Made by a program: the position numbers and the translations under genes
Shown: positions 60,260 through 64,000 of the stretch, one piece after another
Layout of the letters: every line of letters starts with the position of its first letter
Position numbering within the stretch: position 1 is the stretch's first letter
Source: Mortierella sp. BCC40632
Lineage: Eukaryota; Mortierellomycota; Mortierellomycetes; Mortierellales; Mortierellaceae
Direction: 5' to 3'
Assembly: GCA_011634665.1 (NCBI GenBank)
Contig: WAEK01000005.1
Location: 2,365,001-2,429,000, forward strand
DNA: 64,000 nucleotides
Notes under the pieces: model-generated
The model's database searches: none
The model's input: only the letters and a program-made list of their open reading frames with translations
Told to the model about the DNA's origin: nothing

Positions 60260-61835
60260 TTATTTTCTGGATCTCTTTGTTACTCTAGATTTCGCTTGGG
60301 CCGTCGCCTTTCGCTTTCCAGATGTATTGGCTTCATGTGGGTTGTTTTGTTTAAGCCTTTTATAGTAGTTGCTGACTGTTCGTTTTGTGTCAAAAGCATC
60401 GTAGGTAAGCCATAAGTTGTGTGACTTGTCATAACCTTTCCACTTTACTTCGTATTCCCATTCCCCCTCATTATTGAGACGATGGTTCACGATTTGTTGA
60501 ATTTCATAGTGGTCCTCTTCGTCTTCTTCGTCAAGGTTCTGGGTCACTAACTTTAACTGCTCAGGGGCGTATCTGCGAGCTATAGCTGATCCAGTAGCAT
60601 CTTTCAACGTATACGTTCCAGTTGTGTTGTGCTTAAGAACTCTGTAAGGACCTTCATACTTGGGATCAAGAGCGTTCTTAGCATCTGAATTTACTACCAT
60701 GACATGAGCACCAATTGGGTATTCAACTAAGTTGCTCTTGTCATCAAATTTGGCTTTCATTCTTTCTTGAGTTGCTTTACTTTTTTCTGATATCGCTGGG
60801 TAGACAAGATTGGATAGGTAGTCCATTCTTTTTGATAGCTCTGAAGTATTAAGGAGCTGTGATCTAACCGTAGAGAAGTCAGATATTCCAGCAAAAGCTC
60901 TACCATAGAATAATGAAAACGGAGTAGATCCATGTAGACTGGTTGTTTTGGCATTCATTTGTAATTGAACCATGGGGATGTATGTATCCCAGTCCGTTAC
61001 TTTTTACCCTCTAGTGATCTTTTTAAGACGTTCTTGAGAGTCTGAACAAATCGCTCCGCAACTCCATTAGCCCTTGGATGGTAAGGCGTCGTGAGTCGGT
61101 GTTCGATTGTCAATTTAGTGGTAATTATTTTCAAGATGGCGTTGACGAATTCTGTACCATTGTCACTCTGCATTATTTTCGGGAAGCCGATGGAACAGAA
61201 AAGTTTAAATAACAATGCAGCAATCGTTTGCGCCTCTTTGTTAGACATGGGTTCAAGGAAGACGAATCGTGTACACACATCAACCACTAATAATACGTAG
61301 GTGTTTCCTTTGGTTGATGTGGGAAGTTGTGCTAGATCAATTGCAATATGTTCACCAGGTAACGTAGCATGAATAGGTTTCAATGGATGATAGCCTTTTC
61401 TTGCAATATTGAAATGTAAACATGATTTGCATTGGTTTACCCAATCTAGACAGTCTTCCTTCATCCTTGTCCAAGCATAACCTTGTCCGTGTAAAGACGC
61501 GACCATAGCGTTTGCTCCGATATGACCAAAGTTATGAGCAGTGTGCAGCAAATCCTTTCTCTTTTCTTTAGGAGGATCCTGCCGAATAGTATCTTTGTCT
61601 TGGATGACATGAGAGTAAGCAACTATTGGTGTACTTTCCGCTATCTCCAATGGTGTGAGAGATGGGAAGTCGCTTTTTTCTTTGTCATCCTTGCCTTTGC
61701 TCCTCGTTTGTACTGAAGCAATAGCGCCAATTGTATCACCTGGCATGGTCATGATTTGATCATACGTTGGCCAGAGCTCCGATGGGAATGCTCTCGACAA
61801 TGCATCAGGGATAATATTTAGAATCCCTGGCCTAT
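60260..61835 (-). pseudogene. GyG pol: RNase H end, integrase, chromodomain
   Basis: It begins at the GyB junction with ILNIIPDALSRAFPSEL (end of RNase H). Then come the integrase finger (HIGANAMVASLHGQGYAW ... CKSCLHFN) and the DDE core: AIDLAQLPTS near 61330, QSDNGTEFVNAI near 61135-61170 and NGVAERFVQTLK near 61040-61070, all three catalytic residues present. After a shift in AAAAAGTA (61003) the second frame holds TDWDTYIP, STPFSLFYGRAF, the GPY module (KYEGPYRVLKHNTTGTYTL) and a chromodomain (YEIQQIVNHRLNNEGE ... YEVKWKGYDKSHNLWL near 60380-60500), ending in a Lys/Arg-rich tail (KRKATAQAKSRVTKRSRK) that could act as a nuclear localisation signal. It is clearly a separate lineage from GyA-GyE. 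Confidence 0.88.
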
Positions 61836-61997
61836 TGTCACAGTATCGACCATCAGCACCCACCCCTTTAACCTTTGAGGTCATGTCCACTCCCACCCCT
61901 ATAACTTAAAAGGTCCACCTCACTCACATGTATAAATAGTCCCTTCACCTACCACCAATAAAGATCATCTTTTCCTGCCACTCCCTTCTTTGTTAGA
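61836..61997 (+). repeat. GyB 5' LTR of copy 3
   Basis: TGTCACAGTATCG ... CTTTGTTAGA, 162 bp, nearly identical to 42182-42343. The usual primer-site TGGTAGC does not follow. Confidence 0.95.
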
Positions 61998-62040
61998 TCC
62001 TCCCTCCTCCGCTCCTCCCCCAACCCCTCCCTTACACCCC

Positions 62041-64000
62041 GACATCCACTCAATTGTTTTTGACGAATTCCCAGACATTTTCCCCCCTACCCTCCCATCA
62101 GGCCTTCCCCCCGACCGAGGTGATGCTATGCGTATCGACACTGACCCAGCGGCAGACCCCCCCTTCCGCCCCGTCATTCGACTATCTGTTGCTGAACTTG
62201 ACGAGCTAAAGAAACAACTGGACGACCTACTCTCCAAAAAGTTCATCAAACCAAGCACGTCTCCGTATGGTGCCCCTGTTTTATTCGTCAAGAAGGCTGA
62301 TGGCACTCTCCGAATGTGCGTCGATTATCGTGCTCTCAACAGTATCACAAGGAAGAATCGCCACCCGCTGCCCAGAATAGACGAGCTTATTGACAGATTC
62401 CGTGGCGCTCGCTACTTTTACCAAGCTTGACCTCATTTCTGGTTACCACCAACAGCGCATCTATGGACCACACACGCACAAGACCGCTTTTCGCTGCAGA
62501 TACGGTCATTTTGAGTTTAATGTGGTTCCATTTGGCCTCACAAATGCACCGGCTTCCTTTTCCAATATGATGCTGAAAGTACTCGATCCTGTTCTGGACA
62601 AGTGGGTTGTCGTCTACCTCGACGATATCTTGATTTATTCAAAACCAAGACCGAGCATCTCCGCCATATTCGAAGTGTCCTTGCCCTCCTCCGAAAACAT
62701 GGACTGTACGCCAAGCTGAGCAAGTGCTCTTTCATGAAAGAAGAAACGGAGTTTCTCGGCCATGTAATAACCAAAGATGGCGTTCACACCAATGCAGGGC
62801 TTGTTAAAGCGATCCGTGAATGGCCACGACCGGAGAAACAACGCGACGTTCAGCAATTTCTTGGTCTTGCGCAATTTTATCACCAATATATCAAGAATTT
62901 TGCCGACATCGCACTTCCCCTCACCCCCCCTCCTTGGCGAAAACCATCAGTTCGTATGGGATGAAAACAGCGAACAAGCATTCCTTAGCCTCAAATCTGC
63001 AATCAGCTCCGCTCCAGTCCTACGAATCTTTGACCCCGATCTGCCGTCCACAGTGGAGACTGATGCCTCTGGATTTGCCATAGGTGCTGTTCTTTTCCAA
63101 ACAGACGCCGACGGATCATCCAGACCTGTCGCATTTACATCCCGCAAACTAAACCCAGCTGAACGGAACTACCCTACCCATGAACAGGAACTCCTGGCTG
63201 TTGTCCACGCCCTCAAAACATGGCGCTTTTACTTAGACGGTTCACACTTTATTGTATATACCGATCACGATACGCTGAGACACTTTCCAACCCAGCCCAA
63301 ACTGACAAGGCGCCAGGCGAGATGGATGGAACTCCTCCAAGAGTATGATTTCGAGTTCAAGTTCAAGCGGGGAATTGAGAACATCGTACCAGATGCTCTC
63401 TCTCGTCGTCCGGACCACCGCGAACCTGATAAACTTGAACCAGATCCTGTCCCTATGTCCATCAACTCTTTCAGCCTTCAGACGGATACAAGTTGGAGAC
63501 AGCACGTTATAGAGGGGTATGCTGATGACCCTGGTCTTGCTCCCGTCTATGAGAGGTGTCTTCAAGGCCAACCACCACCACACTACTTTTTGCAGGACGG
63601 TCTATTGTATGTCGAGCGCAAGGGTGACCTATTACTCTGCGTCCCGAAGTCGTCCACTCTGCGTTTAATCCTACTCCACGAGGTTCATGATGCTGCAATA
63701 TCAGGCCACTTCGGCTTTGACAAGACATACGCCACCTTACGGCGGTTTGCCTATTGGCCTAAGATGTCAAATGATGTCCGACGGTATGTCGAATCCTGCT
63801 CGAGCTGCCAACGTAACAAAGCAGTCCGCCGCCTTCCAGCTGGACTTCTTCAACCTTTAGCCATTCCAGAACAACGTTGGGACACAGTATCAATGGATTT
63901 CGTGGTAAAACTACCACAAACAGCACGCAAATTCGATGCAATCACTGTCTTCGTAGACAAATTGTCGAAACAGGTCCATTTTGCCCCTAGTCGGACTACA
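62041..64000 (+). pseudogene. GyB copy 3 pol: RT, RNase H, integrase (runs off the window)
   Basis: RT ([81 protein letters not shown] near 62605-62640), the connection, RNase H ([26 protein letters not shown]), the integrase finger (CSSCQRNK near 63800) and SMDFVVKLP near 63890. Three one-base differences from copy 2 break the frame: CTTTTACC at 62415, CAAAACC at 62642 and CCCCCCC at 62925. All are homopolymer length changes. This copy supplies the uninterrupted sequence across the LtrS and Helitron insertion points of copy 2. Confidence 0.92.

Larger units (their letters stand above)
61836..64000 (+). mobile_element. GyB, copy 3, with gag-protease deletion
   Basis: The GyB LTR (61836-61997) is joined directly to the protease-RT linker (TCCTCCCTCCTCCGCTCC, equivalent to position 37268 in copy 2). 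Leader, gag and protease are missing. Pol then continues past the window end. It inserted into GyG. Confidence 0.93.

Overview
The window is eukaryotic and looks like a repeat-rich stretch of a filamentous or early-diverging fungal genome. This is inferred from the element types: Ty3/gypsy chromoviruses with C-terminal chromodomains, Tc1/mariner, a Helitron Rep/Pif1 protein, a Harbinger-type transposase with a partner gene, a FAR1/MULE fragment and many MITEs. The species cannot be named from sequence alone. Almost every recognisable gene belongs to a transposon. The only candidates for host sequence are a truncated Ulp1-like protease piece and a small ORF at 19.0-20.2 kb, a very AT-rich ORF-free island at about 20.4-24.5 kb, and a CT-rich stretch at 24.7-26.6 kb.

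Element names used here are local labels. GyA has a 336 bp LTR, GyB 162 bp, GyC 183 bp, GyD about 257 bp and GyE 270 bp. GyF has an LTR of about 490 bp and no chromodomain. GyG is another chromovirus. LtrS is a solo LTR of about 460-500 bp related to the GyF LTR. LtrN is a 696 bp solo LTR. TcM is an autonomous-type Tc1 of about 1.63 kb and TcH a truncated Tc1. MITEs h1-h4 are hAT-like, with AGTGTT ends and 8 bp target duplications.

Layout: 1-5.4 kb holds 3' ends of GyA, GyD and GyE plus TcH. At 5.4-12.9 kb a GyF element is broken by LtrS, which is itself split by a complete GyC (5983-11199, TSD CCCTC). At 12.9-19.0 kb an LtrN piece is followed by a complete GyB on the minus strand. At 19.0-26.6 kb lie the host-like and AT-rich sequences. 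At 26.6-42.3 kb there is a deep nest: a GyB remnant contains LtrN, a MITE h1 and a GyC; the GyC contains another h1 and is interrupted by a full plus-strand GyB; that GyB carries a complete GyA (30674-36226, identical LTRs, TSD CCCTC), an LtrS (TSD GCGT) and a non-autonomous Helitron (38303-39767) holding a 29 bp minisatellite and a MITE h2. At 42.3-52.8 kb is a mosaic of LtrS, GyD, GyF-LTR and MULE pieces with two inverted TcM copies whose flanks suggest ectopic recombination or inversion. At 52.8-59.4 kb are a 5'-truncated Helitron helicase and a tail-to-tail Harbinger gene pair split by MITE h2. At 59.4-64 kb a GyG is interrupted by a third GyB that lacks gag and protease.

Most pol genes are frameshifted. 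Many shifts fall in homopolymers and differ between near-identical copies, so some may be sequencing errors rather than decay. Points most worth a second look: a Tf1-like self-priming signature in GyA, the NCGN target preference of LtrS, the Helitron with an internal minisatellite, the multi-family hAT MITE group, and the TcM-bounded rearrangement.
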